From NCBI RefSeq assembly GCF_932526225.1, contig NC_064039.1:4787001-4851000 (forward strand): 64,000 bases of DNA, given 5' to 3'. Position 1 is the stretch's first letter. Each line of letters opens with the position of its first letter. The notes under the pieces were generated by a model. The model was given only the letters and a program-made list of their open reading frames with translations. It was not told where the DNA came from and made no database searches. Shown here piece after piece: positions 21,791 to 33,877 of the stretch. The stretch comes from Nematostella vectensis. Its lineage: Eukaryota; Cnidaria; Anthozoa; Actiniaria; Edwardsiidae. Made by a program: the position numbers and the translations under genes.

Positions 21791-21988
21791 ATGCCGAAAT
21801 ATCGTATGACAACTAAACTTGTTATGTGTCATGTAGATGCCAAGGGTGGGGGGAAGGGGGTATAACAAGTTGTATAACAAGTTGGTCGCGTCATCTGTGA
21901 AATCGTTGACATCGTCAAAAGCGAACATAAGCAAAGATTTGGTTGTTTGGAGCTCCGGTTTTTGGCAAAGGCTAAATCTATATTTTAG

Positions 21989-23540
21989 TGTATACAAGCA
22001 ATGAAATACGTTCAATTCCGACTACAAAGCTCAAATTAGATTCTCTTGCCCTTCCTCCATAAATATACAATAATGAACTCACAAGGTCGACAATTTAATG
22101 TGATATTATTGTAAATTGAGAACTGTCTACATTCAAGCAGAATGTTGTAGAAAATTCGTAGAAAAATTACGATTTTATAGTGTACATAGACGACGGAGAA
22201 CATCCAATACCGACAACAATGCTCAATTCATAGAATCGCTTGCACTTTCTCGACCAAAACTGTCGGGCATTTAGTCCATTGATGACCTTTACCGATTGTC
22301 GTGCATATAGCCACCGTGGCAGGCTGCGTTATTTTTATGGCAAAATAGGCTGTTCGATATTATTTTTGCTTGTTTTTTTTTTTTTTAATTCTTGCTTCCT
22401 GGATTTTTCCTTTTTTTATTTCCGATTACCCGTGAAATACCATATGGTTGGTTCAATGAGAGCAAGGAAAGCTATAAATGTTGTTTGTCAGATACCAAAG
22501 CGATATCAGAGCGCAAGAATGGTGGGTACATAACAATTTTAATCAAAGAAAATAAAAGCCGGAATAAATGATAACAATTGATTTTTTGGGGGCTAACAGT
22601 GTTTGGACAACTGTTTTACATGCAAATAGAAAGCAAAAACACATAGGCCGCTATTCTCCGAAATAAAATAAATCATGCGTGAAAACGTAACCTTATGTTG
22701 AAACGTTTTGAAGAGAGGTGATATAATTGTGATAATATATACATTCCCTACCAGCAGATGAGGTAAATTTGTTCGCTGATTCCACCTAAAGATAAAAAAA
22801 GGAAAACAGTTAATCAGTACATGTATTTAGCTCTTTCTCTCCATGATCGGTACAATAACGCCCGTTTTTCTTGTTGTCTCGGTTTCCAATCAATGAATAT
22901 TAAAAAAATAAAATATTAAAAAATAAAAAAACACTCTAAGCGACTCTAAGACTTACCTTAAAAAGGGCGAAGCCGAAAATAAAAATGGCGATCATGGCTT
23001 AGATAAAAGTTGCTGTTCTAATCACAACATAGAATGTGTCTTTTTTCTAACGTAAGAACAGAAAAGTAAAAGCGTTTTTTTACAACCAAACGATTGGGTT
23101 TACAGTCTGTCGTAGACGTTGATAGCGAAGATTCAACTTCTTAGTACCCTGTAATTTGAAATAGATGTAGCCGTCCTACTTTCCTTTTTATATTTACTTG
23201 CGGGTTTACTGGGATCAAAATTGAAAACGCCGGAGATGAGTTGTAATCCGATGATTCCGGTCTAACGGTTCACCTGCGGTGTTGATGCGAATGTGTAAAT
23301 TGTTGTTTGAACAGAAGACAAAAGTGCTTCCTTTATTGACTTTTCCTTCATCTCACGAACTGGACTTTACGTGCAGTGAATAAAACACCAAGCCGTGTAT
23401 TATCACCGACGCCCTGCATTATAACCGGAAAGAGTTCTCATACCCTCGCCACAAGTATCCAATAACCAGTGCATAGTTGATGCTTGTTTATTATTGATTA
23501 TATTATTGACTGCAACTTGTTAAAATCCTGCATACGCCCC
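21989..23540. other. Repeat remnant and non-coding spacer
   Basis: To about 22270 this is the reverse-orientation continuation of the repeat units seen at 19450-20090. The rest is AT-rich with a poly-T run near 22372-22386 and no supportable gene. Confidence 0.5.
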
Positions 23541-24735
23541 TGACTCCCATGAGTCTTCACGTGCTTATTTCACAAAAACCAAATGAGCCTTCATGTACGT
23601 ATGTCACTAACACTCCCATGAGCCTTAATGTGCGTACGTCACTAATACTCCCATGAGCCTTCACGTGCTTATTTCACAAAAACCAAATGAGCCTTCACGT
23701 GCGTATGTCACTAATACTCCCATGAGCCTTCACGTGCGTATGTCACTAAAACTCCCATGAGCCTTCACGTGCTTATGTCACTAATACTCCCATGACCCTT
23801 CACGTGCTTCTACTCCCATGACCCTTCACGTGCTTATGTCACTAATACTCCCATGACCCTTCACGTGCTTATGTCACTAAAACTCCCATGACCCTTCACG
23901 TGCTTATGTCACTAATACTCCCATGACCCTTCACGTGCTTATGTCACTTATACTCCCATGGCTCTTCACGTGCTTATGTCACTAATACTCCCATGAGCCT
24001 TCACGTGCTTATGTCACTAATACTCCCATGAGCCCTCACGTGCTTATTTTACTTTTAATACTTCCATGACCCTTCACGTGATTATGTCAATTTTAATACT
24101 TCCATGACCCTTCACGTGATTATGTCACTAATACCCCCATGAGCCTTCACGTGCTTATGTCACTAATACTCCCATGACCCTTCACGTGCTTAATTCACTT
24201 ATACTACCATGAGCCTTCACGTGCTTATGTCACTAATACTCCCATGACCCTTCACGTGCTTATGTCACTTATACTCCCATGATCTTTCACGTGCTTATGT
24301 CACTAATACTCCTATGAGCCTTCACGTGCGTATGTCACTAACACTCCCAAGAGCCTTTACGTTCTCATGTCACTAAAACTCCCATTAGCCTTCACGTGCT
24401 TATGTCACTAATACTCCCATGAGCCTTCACGTGCTTATGTCACTAATACTCCCATGACCCTACACGTGCGTATGTCACTCATACTCCCATGAGCCTTCAC
24501 GTGCTTATGTCACTAATACTCCCATGACCCTTCACGTGCGTGCGTCACGTAATTCTCCCATGATTCTTTACGTGCTTATGTCACTAATACTCCCATGAGC
24601 CTTCACGTGCTTATGTCACTAATACTCCCATGACCCTTCACGTGCGTATGTCACTTAATACTCCCATGACCCTTCACGTGCGTGCGTCACTAATGCTCCC
24701 ATGAGCCTTCACGTGCGTATGTCACTTATACTCCC
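23541..24735 (+). repeat. 36-bp minisatellite with an E-box in each unit
   Basis: About 33 units of 36 bp: ACTCCCATGAGCCTTCACGT then GCTTATGTCACTAAT. Nearly every unit holds CACGTG. The right edge merges without a gap into the first 1.6-kb tandem unit, which contains one diverged copy of the same 36-bp sequence. Confidence 0.95.
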
Positions 24736-24990
24736 TCGGGCCATCATGTACGTGCAGCAATAATCGTCCAATAACTTTTCCGCTCAATCCGTAGAAAAAT
24801 AAAATGGCGTATACCGAGAATTCTTGAAAATTCAGTCTATTCTTATCGAAAATTTTTGCGTCTAATTTTCACAGTGAGATGTAATATTACTATTGTAGAT
24901 GGGTAGACCAGTTGCACAATTCTACACCAATTCAAAGCAGTATAATTATCATTTCCAGTCAGCCTTACATTGTCACACTAGGGGGTATTA

Positions 24991-25202
24991 ACGTTTACGT
25001 TTAATAATATACTTCAAAAAGGCATATATGGCCATATCGTAAAGGTATAAAAAATAAATAAATAAATAAGTAAATAAGTAAATAAATAAATAAATAAAAT
25101 AAATAAATAAAATAAAATAAAAAAATAACTATAGACATAACTATAACAGACTGAATAAATAAACTAAATAGATGCCAGGAAAGTATCGATAACATGGTAT
25201 TA
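24991..25202. mobile_element. 212-bp insertion in megasatellite unit A
   Basis: Flanked by GGTATTA on both sides. Unit B has only one GGTATTA and no insert, so B is the empty site. The insert carries an (AAAT)n run (about 25050-25130). Confidence 0.7.
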
Positions 25203-27710
25203 ATATCACTTTATTGGACATCGTATGGGACAAGCAGGGGTAGACCCTTGACAACCTGTGGTAGAGATTACCTTTTTCGCACATATTGATATTACACCTA
25301 TGGCTTGGTGTCACGGAATCACCAGGGGACAAATTCGTGAATTAATTAAAAGGAACATTTTTCATCTGAATAGACAATAGGTTTATTAAAGATTGTTGAC
25401 TTATTTGATTAGCAACCGAAAGGTACTCGGGACGGAATATGCCGAAGTACTCAGGACTTCTTGATTCAGAGAATATGTTAGGATGAACATAGAGACGGGA
25501 AAGATATGTGAATAACAAAACTTTTAAAAATGATTATTTCGTTCCTTCCGTGTTTGTGTTTTATTAGCCACTAAACAAACGGCTTTCGCAATAGGTATCC
25601 GGCAATGACGCAATGGAATTTGTTTTTTCAGTATACAAGCGGGACTTTTTAACCCTGTAATCAGCGCAAAACGCCAAAAGATACAAAAAGGATAACAATA
25701 AATAATATGAATGAATAAAACTTTTGACAAAAAGGCTTGAAATAGTTTTGAAGGCGCGGAAAAAATTATTTTCAAGATTATAGTGGGGTTATCTTTTCCT
25801 TGTATTTAACACTATCATTTTTGTGGCGGGTTATCAGGTTATTAAGTTCATGTGTTACCACGCGGCACGCTAATCCCGCTAGTCTCACTCACAGTAAGCG
25901 GCACCCTTGCCGGTACCCCCTTGCCCTCCTGGGGCCGCTGACCCCTCGAGGACCACCCCATGAGCCGCACAAGTCTCAAATTTAAAAAGTGGTCAAAATA
26001 ATATAATATCGGCTTTACTTTAATAACGTACGGCTGTATGTTGGTTTTTAAGTTATTTGTTGTGTTGTGGGGTTTATCAATGGTTATTTTTTTTGTCCAC
26101 TTTAACATTGTTTCTTGTATCTCAGAATATATCCCTAAAAACCTAAAAAAAAAACAGCGTAGTTGCTCTCATTTTGAAAAGATGCCCGGAAAAGGAAAAG
26201 TTGCTGCAAATCCTAAAAGTTGCTCAAAAGTTGCCGCAAATCCTAAAAGTTGCTCAAAAGTTGCCGAGCATCTTTGGGACAGCCCTACTCCAATGACCCT
26301 TCGTGCGTATGTCACATATACTCCCTCGGGCAATCATGTACGTGCACCAATAATCGTCCAATAACTCTTCAGCCCAATCCGTAGAAAAATAAAATGGCGT
26401 ATACCGAGAATTCTTGGAAATTTAGTCTATTCTTATAGAAAATTTTTTGCGTCTAATGTTCACAACAATTTATTTTAAAATGTATTATGTGAGATGTAAT
26501 ATTACTATTGTAGATGGGTAGACCAGTTGCAAAATTTTACACCAATTCAGAGCAATATAATTATCATTCCCAGTCAGCCTTACGTTGTCACACTAGGGGG
26601 TATTAATATCACTTTATTGGACATCGTATGGGACAAGCAGGGGTAGACCCTTGACAACCTGTGGTAGAGATTACCTTTTTCGCACATATTGATATTACAC
26701 CTATGGCTTGGTGTCACGGAATCACCAGGGGACAAATTCGTGAATTAATTAAAAGGAACATTTTTAATCTAAATAGACAATAGGTTTATTAAAGATTGTT
26801 GACTTATTTGATTAGCAACCGAAAGGTACTCAGGACGGAATATGCCGAAGTACTCCGGACTTCTTGATTCAGAGAATATGTTAGGATGAACATAGAGACG
26901 GGAAAGATATGTGAATAACAAAACTTTTAAAAATGTTTTTTCGTTCCTTCCGTGTTTGTGTTTTATTGCCACTAAACAAACGGCTTTCGCAATAGGTATC
27001 CGGCAATGACGCAATGGAATTTGTTTTTTCAGTATACAAGCGGGACTTTTTACCCTGTAATCAGGGCAAAACGCCAAAAGATACAAAAAGGATTACAAAT
27101 ACATTAATAAAAGTTTTGACAAAAAAGGCTAGAAATAGTTTTGAAGGCGAGGAAATTTTTTTTAAAGATTATAGTGGGATTATCGTAACTGTGATTTAAT
27201 TGTAATTTTCGTGGCGGGTTATTGAGTTCATGAGTAACCACGCGGCACGGTAATCCATTAATCTCACTCACGGTAAGCGGCCCTCCTGGAGCGAGCAGCC
27301 GCTGACCCCTGGAGGACCACCCCATGAGCCGCACACGTCACGAAACCTCAAATTTAAAAAGTGGTCAAAATAATATAATATCGGCTTTACTTTAATAACG
27401 TACGGCTGTATGTTGGTTTTTAAGTTATTTGATGTGTTGTGGGGTTTATCAATGGTTATTTTTTCTGTCCTCTTTAACATTGTTTCTTGTATCTCAGAAT
27501 ATATCCCTAAAAACCTAAAAAAAACCAGCATAGTTGCTCTCATTTTGAAAAGATGCCCGGAAAAGGAAAAGTTGCTGCAAATCCTAAAAGTTGCTCAAAA
27601 GTTGCCGAGCATCTTTGGGACAGCCCTACTCCAATGACCCTTCGTGCGTATGTCACATATACTCCCTCGGGCAATCATGTACGTGCACCAATAATCGTCC
27701 AATGCATCCA

Positions 27711-27830
27711 GAAGGCGTTCCAAAAACACCTCCTACGGGACCGCCCGCACAGTGACCCGTAGAACCCCCGCAGAGTCCCCGGGAAAACCTCCAGCGCTGC
27801 ATCATCTTGCTAAGATCTGATAGACCGCCA
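27711..27830. repeat. GC-rich repeat, copy 1
   Basis: GAAGGCGTTCCAAAAACACC to TAGACCGCC. Nearly identical to 33750-33877. Each copy ends one half of the megasatellite. Possibly a small mobile element; not classified. Confidence 0.7.
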
Positions 27831-27904
27831 AAGCCGTTCAAGCCGTTCCATCTAATTGTTTTTTATAAGCCTTCACGTGCTTATTCCACTAATACTCCCA
27901 TATA

Positions 27905-29873
27905 AGGCTGTCCCAAAGATGCTCCAAATTCCTTAAAAAAATGCTTCAAAAATACCAAAAAGTTGCCAAAAGTTGCACCAAAAATTGCAAAAGTTGCCAC
28001 AAAGTTGCCACAAATTTGAAAAAGTTGCCAAAAAGATGCTCAAAAAATGGAATAAGAATTATCGAAAAATTGTCCCAAGTGTAAATTTTGCCAACAAATT
28101 TACTACATTTTTCAAAGTTGCTGACAGAATGCTGCTTAACAATTCTTTTCAACATAAAAAACATTGACTGGAAATTTAATGTAAATATGTAATATGCAAT
28201 GTAATATGTATATAAATTATGATGCAATAAAAGAGGCATCATGAAAAAACGAAATGACTTGGTTCACAGTGCAACTTAAAGAAAGAGTGATTTTTATAAC
28301 AACATGGCTGATAGCCAAAGCACATGCAGGCTAGTGAGGCAACACTCACTTGTTGTCATTATATCTGAGCATCACAGACACTTCAAGTGTTTCCTCTAGT
28401 GCACTGTCCTGCTGTCGGCTAAAAGCATTTTGTAGGAGACTGAATGCTCTCTCTGCTGCTGCCGAGCTTGGTTGGATGAGTAAGATCTTCTTCATAGCCA
28501 CTGACCAGTTAGGAAGAGTATCCACATGATCTGCCCACCAAGATACTTTCTCTTCCTCTGTGGTGCAAACTACTCCATCTGCAGCGGCCAAGTAGCTTGG
28601 TAACTCTTCAACCAGAGAAGCAACCTCATCATTGGAGAAAAATCCAAACTCCTGTAGCTCCTCTTCAGATGCTGCATTTGGGTGCAGTTCCTGTACCTCC
28701 TCAGGGCAACGCTAGCGTGCTGCCTTGAAGGCAAGCACGGTAGAATGGAATTCTACACTATATTTCCTTTGAAAATATTGGAAACATGGAGCAATGCAGG
28801 CCTTTGCCTTTGCAACCAGCTAGTTGTAGATACCAGGATCATCATTAGTATGCTGCTTTGCTTTGGTCTCAACATTCCTGTATGCCTCAATGGCAATAGC
28901 ATGGGCTACTGTAGACAGGCGCTCATAAAAGGGAAATGCAAGGGGCCCATCTCCTTCTAGATAATAGGTGGCAAAAACGAAATTCTTGCCTGCATCAGCC
29001 AAAGCAGCCAACTCCATTTCTAGGTCACGTGTAGCCTAAGGATCATCGAACACCTCCAGCTGATATTAAAGGGATGAACTCTGACAGGAATCGAGTGGTC
29101 AATCGATGGCCATACTTTTCAAGTAAAGGTCTAAGAACATCAACTTTTGAAAGAGGAATTCCAGCTTTGAGCATTATCCCTACCAGCTCGTAGCGATAGA
29201 GGCGCATTTCCTCTGGAAGAGTGGAACCTTGAATGGTGCTATGTTTAAACAAAAGTTTCTTAATGTTCTGATCTTTCGTTTTGTCCTTCTCAAGAAAAGC
29301 TTTAGCCCTTAGATGCTTTTGCGAAGTAACATGCTTTTTCAGAGAGCTCTTTTTCTTCGATAAAGTCTTTTTACAGGCTTCGAACCTAAGTTTTCCAGAT
29401 TGAGCAACCAAATGTTCATTTTGGAATTCCTTAACTCTCTGCCAAGTAGGCACACGTTCCACGGACAGTCTTCTTCCCAGCAAGGTTGTCTGGGTGTTCT
29501 CTTTCTCGAGAAATTATTGCTTTCTGAGATGCACTTAGCTTAGCTCTAGCTGTTCCAGCTAATGTTAGAGGGTTGGATTCTATAATAATTTCATCGTCAC
29601 TGCACCCGAGGATTCCGCCATTTTGAATAATCATACTGAAGATCGCTGGCCATCAAAACTGCATGCTCGTCAAAGAACAGATTGACCAATAACCATAAAT
29701 GATTACCAGATTTATGAATGAGGTAAGAAGCACATGTGAGGTGAATATATCCCTAAAAACCGAAAAAAACCCAGCATAGTTGCTCTCATTTTGAAAAGAT
29801 GCCCGGAAAAGGAAAAGTTGCTGCAAATCCTAAAAGTTGCTCAAAAGTTGCCGAGCATCTTTGGGACAGCCCT
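27905..29873 (-). mobile_element. Decayed hAT-superfamily DNA transposon
   Basis: Ends AAGGCTGTCCCAAAGATGCTC / GAGCATCTTTGGGACAGCCCT are inverted repeats. Flanks ACTCCCAT and ACTCCAAT look like an 8-bp hAT target duplication with one change; the target is a copy of the 36-bp minisatellite unit. The interior holds the broken transposase. The last about 130 bp of this element also end megasatellite units A and B (to 26286 and to about 27630) and unit C (to about 31410). Confidence 0.8.
28346..29634 (-). pseudogene. hAT transposase pseudogene (BED-like N-term, hAT dimerisation C-term)
   Basis: On the minus strand the pieces are, in order: 29634-29431, an acidic N-terminal leader; 29483-29043, a degenerate BED-like zinc finger (LRFEACKKTLSKKKSSLKKH then VTSQKH, one metal Cys missing); 29017-28820 (YERLSTVAHAIAIEAYRN); and 28591-28346, the hAT dimerisation domain (LPNWSVAMKKILLIQPSSAA, RAFSLL, TLEVSVMLRYN). 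Between the pieces there are in-frame stops (for example just after GIYN, and after AFKAAR near 28710) and a frame change. The RNase-H-like catalytic core is largely gone. It cannot encode an active transposase. Confidence 0.85.
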
Positions 29874-30191
29874 ACTCCAATGACCCTTCGTACGTATGTC
29901 ACTTATACTCCCTCGGGCAATCATGTACGTGCACCAATAATCGTCCAATAACTCTTCAGCCCAATCCGTAGAAAAATAAAATGGCGTATACCGAGAATTC
30001 TTGGAAATTCAGTCTATTCTTATCGAAAATGTTTGCGTCTAATTTTCACAACAATTTATTTTAAAATGTATTATGTGAGATGTAATATTGCTATTGTAGA
30101 TGGGTAGACCAGTTGCAGAATTCTACACCAATTCAGAGCAATATAATTATCATTTCCAGTCAGCCTTACGTTGCCACACTAGGGGGTATTA

Positions 30192-30255
30192 ACGTTTACG
30201 TTTAATAATATACTTCACAAAGGCATATATGGCCATATCGTAAAGGTATAAAAAA

Positions 30256-30298
<43 letters not shown>

Positions 30299-30423
30299 GT
30301 AAATAAATAAATAAATAAAATAAATAAATAAAATAAAATAAAAAAATAACTATAGACATAACTATAACAGACTGAATAAATAAACTAAATAGATGCCAGG
30401 AAAGTATCGATAACATGGTATTA
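30192..30423. mobile_element. 232-bp insertion in megasatellite unit C
   Basis: Same insertion, same site and same GTATTA flanks as in unit A, but with a longer (AAAT)n tract. It was therefore present before the A-B/C-D duplication. Confidence 0.7.
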
Positions 30424-33400
30424 ATATCACTTTATTGGACATCGTATGGGATAAAGCAGGGGTAGACCCTTGACAACCTCTGGTAGAGATTACCTTTTTC
30501 GCACATATTGATATTACACCTATGGCTTGGTGTCACGGAATCACCAGGGGACAAATTCGTGAATTAATTAAAAGGAACATTTTTCATCTGAATAGACAAT
30601 AGGTTTATTAAAGATTGTTGACTTATTTGATTAGCAACCGAAAGGTACTCAGGACGGAATATGCCGAAGTACTCAGGACTTCTTGATTCAGAGAATATGT
30701 TAGGATGAACATAGAGACGGGGAAGATATGTGAATAACAAAACTTTTAAAAATGATTATTTCGTTCCTTCCGTGTTTGTGTTTCATTAGCCATTAAACAA
30801 ACGGCTTTCGCAATAGGTATCCGGCAATGACGCAATGGAATTTGTTTTTTCAGTATACAAGCGGGACTTTTTACCCTGTAATCAGCGCAAAACGCCAAAA
30901 GATACAAAAAGGATAACAATAAATAATGTGAATTAATAAAACTTTTGACAAAAAGGCTTGTATTTAACATTATCATTTTTGTGGCGGGTTATCAGGTTAT
31001 TAAGTTCATGTGTTACCACGCGGCACGCTAATCCCGCTAGTCTCACTCACAGTAAGCGGCACCCTTGCCGGTACCCCCCTTGCCCTCCTGGGGCCGCTGA
31101 CCCCTCGAGGACCACCCCATGAGCCGCACAAGTCTCAAATTTAAAAAGTGGTCAAAATAATATAATATCGGCTTTACTTTAATAACGTACGGCTGTATGT
31201 TGGTTTTTAAGTTATTTGTTGTGTTGTGGGGTTTATCAATGGTTATTTTTTCTGTCCACTTTAACATTGTTTCTTGTATCTCAGAATATATCCCTAAAAA
31301 CCTAAAAAAAACCCAGCATAGTTGCTCTCATTTTGAAAAGATGCCCGGAAAAGGAAAAGTTGCTGCAAATCCTAAAAGTTGCTCAAAAGTTGCCGAGCAT
31401 CTTTGGGACAGCCCTACTCCAATGACCCTTCGTGCGTATGTCACATATACTCCCTCGGGCAATCATGTACGTGCACTAATAATCGTCCAATAACTCTTCA
31501 GCCCAATCCGTAGAAAAATAAAATGGCGTATACCGAGAATTCTTGGAAATTTAGTCTATTCTTATCAAAAATTTTTGCGTCTAATTTTCACAACAATTTA
31601 TTTTAAAATGTATTATGTGAGATGTAATATTACTATTGTAGATGGGTAGACCAGTTGCAAAATTTTACACCAATTCAGAGCAATATAATTATCATTCCCA
31701 GTCAGCCTTACGTTGTCACACGCGGGGGTATTAATATCACTTTATTGGACATCGTATGGGACAAGCAGGGGTAGACCCTTGACAACCTGTGGTAGAGATT
31801 ACCTTTTTCGCACATATTGATATTACACCTATGGCTTGGTGTCACGGAATCACCAGGGGACAAATTCGTGAATTAATTAAAAGGAACATTTTTAATCTAA
31901 ATAGACAATAGGTTTATTAAAGATTGTTGACTTATTTGATTAGCAACCGAAAGGTACTCAGGACGGGATATGCCGAAGTACTCAGGACTTCTTGATTCAG
32001 AGAATATGTTAGGATGAACATAGAGACGGGAAAGATATGTGAATAACAAAACTTTTAAAAATGATTATTTCGTTCCTTCCGTGTTTGTGTTTTATTAGCC
32101 ACTAAACAAACGGCTTTCGCAATAGGTATCCGGCAATGACGCAATGGAATTTGTTTTTTCAGTATACAAGCGGGACTTTTTACCCTGTAATCAGCGCAAA
32201 ACGCCAAAAGATACAAAAAGGATAACAATAAATAATATGAATTAAAAAAACTTTTGACAAAAAGGCTAGAAATAGTTTTGAAGGCGCGGAAAAAAATATT
32301 TTCAAGATTATAGTGGGGTTATCTTTCCTTGTATTTAACATTATCATTTTTGTGGCGGGTTATCAGGTTATTAAGTTCATGTGTTACCACGCGGCACGCT
32401 AATCCCGCTAGTCTCACTCACAGTAAGCGGCACCCTTGCCGGTACCCCCCTTGCCCTCCTGGGGCCGCTGACCCCTCGAGGACCAACCCATGAGCCGCAC
32501 AAGTCTCAAATTTAAAAAGTGGTCAAAATAATATAATATCGGCTTTACTTTAATAACATACGGCTGTATGTTGGTTTTTAAGTTATTTGTTGTGTTGTGG
32601 GGTTTATCAATGGTTATTTTTTTTGTCCACTTTAACATTGTTTCTTGTATCTCAGAATATATCCCTAAAAACCGATTAGTCTATTCTTATCGAAAATTTT
32701 TGCGTCTAATTTTCACAACAATTTATTTTAAAATGTATTATGTGAGATGTAATATTACTATTGTAGATGGGTAGACCAGTTGCACAATTTTACACCAATT
32801 CAGAGCAATATAATTATCATTCCCAGTCAGCCTTACGTTGTCACACTAGGGGGTATTAATATCACTTTATTGGACATCGTATGGGACAAGCAGGGGTAGA
32901 CCCTTGACAACCTGTGGTAGAGGTTACCTTTTTCGCACATATTGATATTACACCTATGGCTTGGTGTCACGGAATCACCAGAGGACAAATTCGTGAATTA
33001 ATTAAAAGGAACATTTTTAATCTAAATAGACAATAGGTTTATTAAAGATTGTTGACTTATTTGATTAGCAACCGAAAGGTACTCAGGACGGGATATGCCG
33101 AAGTACTCAGGACTTCTTGATTCAGAGAATATGTTAGGATGAACATAGAGACGGGAAAGATATGTGAATAACAAAACTTTTAAAAATGTTTTTTTTTTTG
33201 TTCCTTCCGTGTTTGTGTTTTATTAGCCACTAAACAAACGGCTTTCGCAATAGGTATCCGGCAATGACGCAATGGAATTTGTTTTTTCAGTATACAAGCG
33301 GGACTTTTTACCCTGTAATCAGCGCAAAACGCCAAAAGATACGAAAAAGATAACAATAAATAATGTGAATTAATAAAACTTTTGACAAAAAGGCTAGAAA

Positions 33401-33749
33401 TAGCTTTGAAGGCGCGGAAAAAAATATTTTCAAGATTATAGTGGGGTTATCTTTACCTTGTATTTAACATTATCATTTTTGTGGCGGGTTATCAGGTTAT
33501 TAAGTTCATGTGTTACCACGCGTATCACAGTAAGCGGCACCCTTGCCGGTACCCCCCTTGCCCTCCTGGGGCCGCTGACCCCTTGAGGACCACCCCATGA
33601 GCCGCACAAGTCACGAAACCTCAAATTTGAAAAGTGGCCAAACTAACTTTTTTGTCTTTTTAAGTAATTTCATGTGTTGTGGGGTTTATTAATGGTTATT
33701 TTTTTTCTGTCCACTTGAACATTTCTCGTATCTCGTTACTCGTATCTTA

Positions 33750-33877
33750 GAAGGCGTTCCAAAAACACCTCCTACGGGACCGCCCGCACAGGGACCCGTA
33801 AGACCCCCGCAGAGTCCCCGGGAAAACCTCCCGCGCGGCATCGGGGGAGATATCTTGCTAAGATCTTATAGACCGCC
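33750..33877. repeat. GC-rich repeat, copy 2
   Basis: Second copy of the 27711-27830 repeat, with a short extra GC-rich stretch (GGCATCGGGGGAGATA). It marks the right end of the megasatellite. Confidence 0.7.

Larger units (their letters stand above)
20091..21988 (+). mobile_element. 1.9-kb Helentron-like (Helitron2/HINE-type) non-autonomous element
   Basis: Left end CGGAGCTCCTACGCC. The exact reverse complement GGAGCTCCG lies at 21949-21957, about 30 bp before the right end, followed by GCTAAATCTATATTTTAG. The inverted repeat is therefore asymmetric (terminal at 5', subterminal at 3'), as described for Helentrons. A (TCCG)n stretch lies about 90 bp in. Removing the element rejoins GATTTTATAG and TGTATACAAG, which matches the related uninterrupted sequences near 19850 and 22172. 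Boundaries are ambiguous by 3 bp. No Rep/helicase is encoded. Confidence 0.68.
24731..33749 (+). repeat. Megasatellite: five 1.1-1.6 kb tandem units
   Basis: Units start CTCCCTCGGGCAATCATG: A 24731-26320, B 26321-27661, a truncated piece 27662-27710, C 29908-31449, D 31450 to about 32673, E about 32674-33749. All share ATGGCGTATACCGAGAATTC, CGTATGGGACAAGCAGGGGT and TAATAACGTACGGCTGTATG. A and C carry a 212-232-bp insert that B, D and E lack. A, B and C end in a hAT-end fragment; D and E do not. All ORFs here (RVKSPACILKKQIPLRHCRI-type and others) are frame-broken and have no known domain. The hAT relic separates A-B from C-E. Confidence 0.9.

Noticed and set aside
26184-26364. Short basic protein MPGKGKVAANPKSCSK (histone-like appearance)
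   Set aside because: It is a translation of the hAT transposon end, not a histone; it runs out of the element into satellite sequence.
26038-32774. Recurrent 60-110-codon ORFs (MLVFKLFVVLWGLSMVIF-type, RVKSPACILKKQIPL-type)
   Set aside because: They recur because the 1.1-1.6 kb unit recurs; frames break differently in each copy and no domain is recognisable.
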